DNA from: Lentisphaerota bacterium
Lineage (GTDB): Bacteria > Verrucomicrobiota > Kiritimatiellia > RFP12 > UBA1067
Assembly (NCBI GenBank): GCA_022839525.1
Contig: JALHET010000127.1
Location: forward strand, 1 to 6,188
DNA: 6,188 nt
Reading direction: 5' to 3'
Below are positions 6,182 through 6,188 of this stretch, one piece after another. The notes under the pieces are model-generated. The model worked only from the letters and a program-made list of their open reading frames with translations. It had not been told where the DNA came from and did not search any database. The translations under genes and the position numbers were made by a program. The stretch's first letter is position 1, and every line of letters begins with the position of its first letter.

Positions 6182-6188
6182 ACACCGG
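6167..6188 (+). promoter_or_regulatory. Strong Shine-Dalgarno at the right edge, probable start of a divergent gene
   Basis: AAAGGAGG (6167-6174) is an excellent anti-16S match on the plus strand. An ATG follows immediately at 6175, which is closer than ribosomes normally use, and no other start codon is visible before the window ends. Upstream, TAGAAT (6101-6106) would serve as a -10 box, but no matching -35 box is seen. A rightward gene that starts at or just beyond the edge is plausible; its identity cannot be seen. Confidence 0.35.

Noticed and set aside
6015..6185. Upstream in-frame start at 6185 adding 57 residues to the first ceramidase-like protein
   Set aside because: The added residues lie before a clear signal peptide, show no family resemblance, and overlap the predicted promoter; the ribosome binding site points to 6014.

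Overview
The window is a GC-rich bacterial chromosomal segment with one housekeeping gene and three genes for predicted exported enzymes. The combination suggests a member of the Planctomycetes-Verrucomicrobia-Chlamydiae (PVC) group, perhaps Verrucomicrobia, Kiritimatiellota or Lentisphaerae. The clues are an FtsH with a long hydrophilic N-terminal extension and Pro/Ala-rich tail, short exported ceramidase-family proteins, and a small exported peptidase/esterase. This placement is an inference from gene style, not from a phylogenetic marker.

Layout. Bases 1-52 (minus) hold 17 codons that look like the start of the gene after ftsH, possibly dihydropteroate synthase. Bases 64-2112 (minus) encode a complete FtsH membrane AAA+ zinc protease with all catalytic motifs. 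Bases 2113-2301 are a divergent intergenic region with two good sigma70-type promoters, one per direction. Bases 2302-3069 (plus) encode a predicted exported alpha/beta-hydrolase with an intact Ser-Asp-His triad. After a 54-base convergent gap come two minus-strand paralogues, 3124-4563 and 4578-6014. They are separated by 14 bases, so almost certainly form one operon transcribed from right to left. Both are short, exported members of the neutral/alkaline ceramidase N-terminal family. Bases 6015-6188 hold their promoter region and, at the right edge, a strong Shine-Dalgarno sequence pointing rightwards, which suggests another divergent gene outside the window.

How they may work together. FtsH does inner-membrane protein quality control and is probably unrelated to the rest. 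The hydrolase and the two ceramidase-like proteins all carry N-terminal export signals, so they may act together on extracytoplasmic ester- or amide-linked substrates; the substrate cannot be read from the sequence.

Most notable points. (1) The two ceramidase-like genes are a gap-free tandem duplication, about 74% identical over 452 residues by hand count, but with blocks of 66, 47 and 44 bases that are identical even at silent sites, which suggests gene conversion. (2) Both carry an Asn where canonical neutral ceramidases carry the catalytic Ser, while the likely zinc ligands remain, so their activity may not be that of a ceramidase. (3) ftsH has an 11-base G homopolymer in its 5' coding region, and its best promoter lies so close to the ATG that the message would be nearly leaderless unless translation starts downstream of the G tract. 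No CRISPR array, tRNA, rRNA or insertion sequence was seen.
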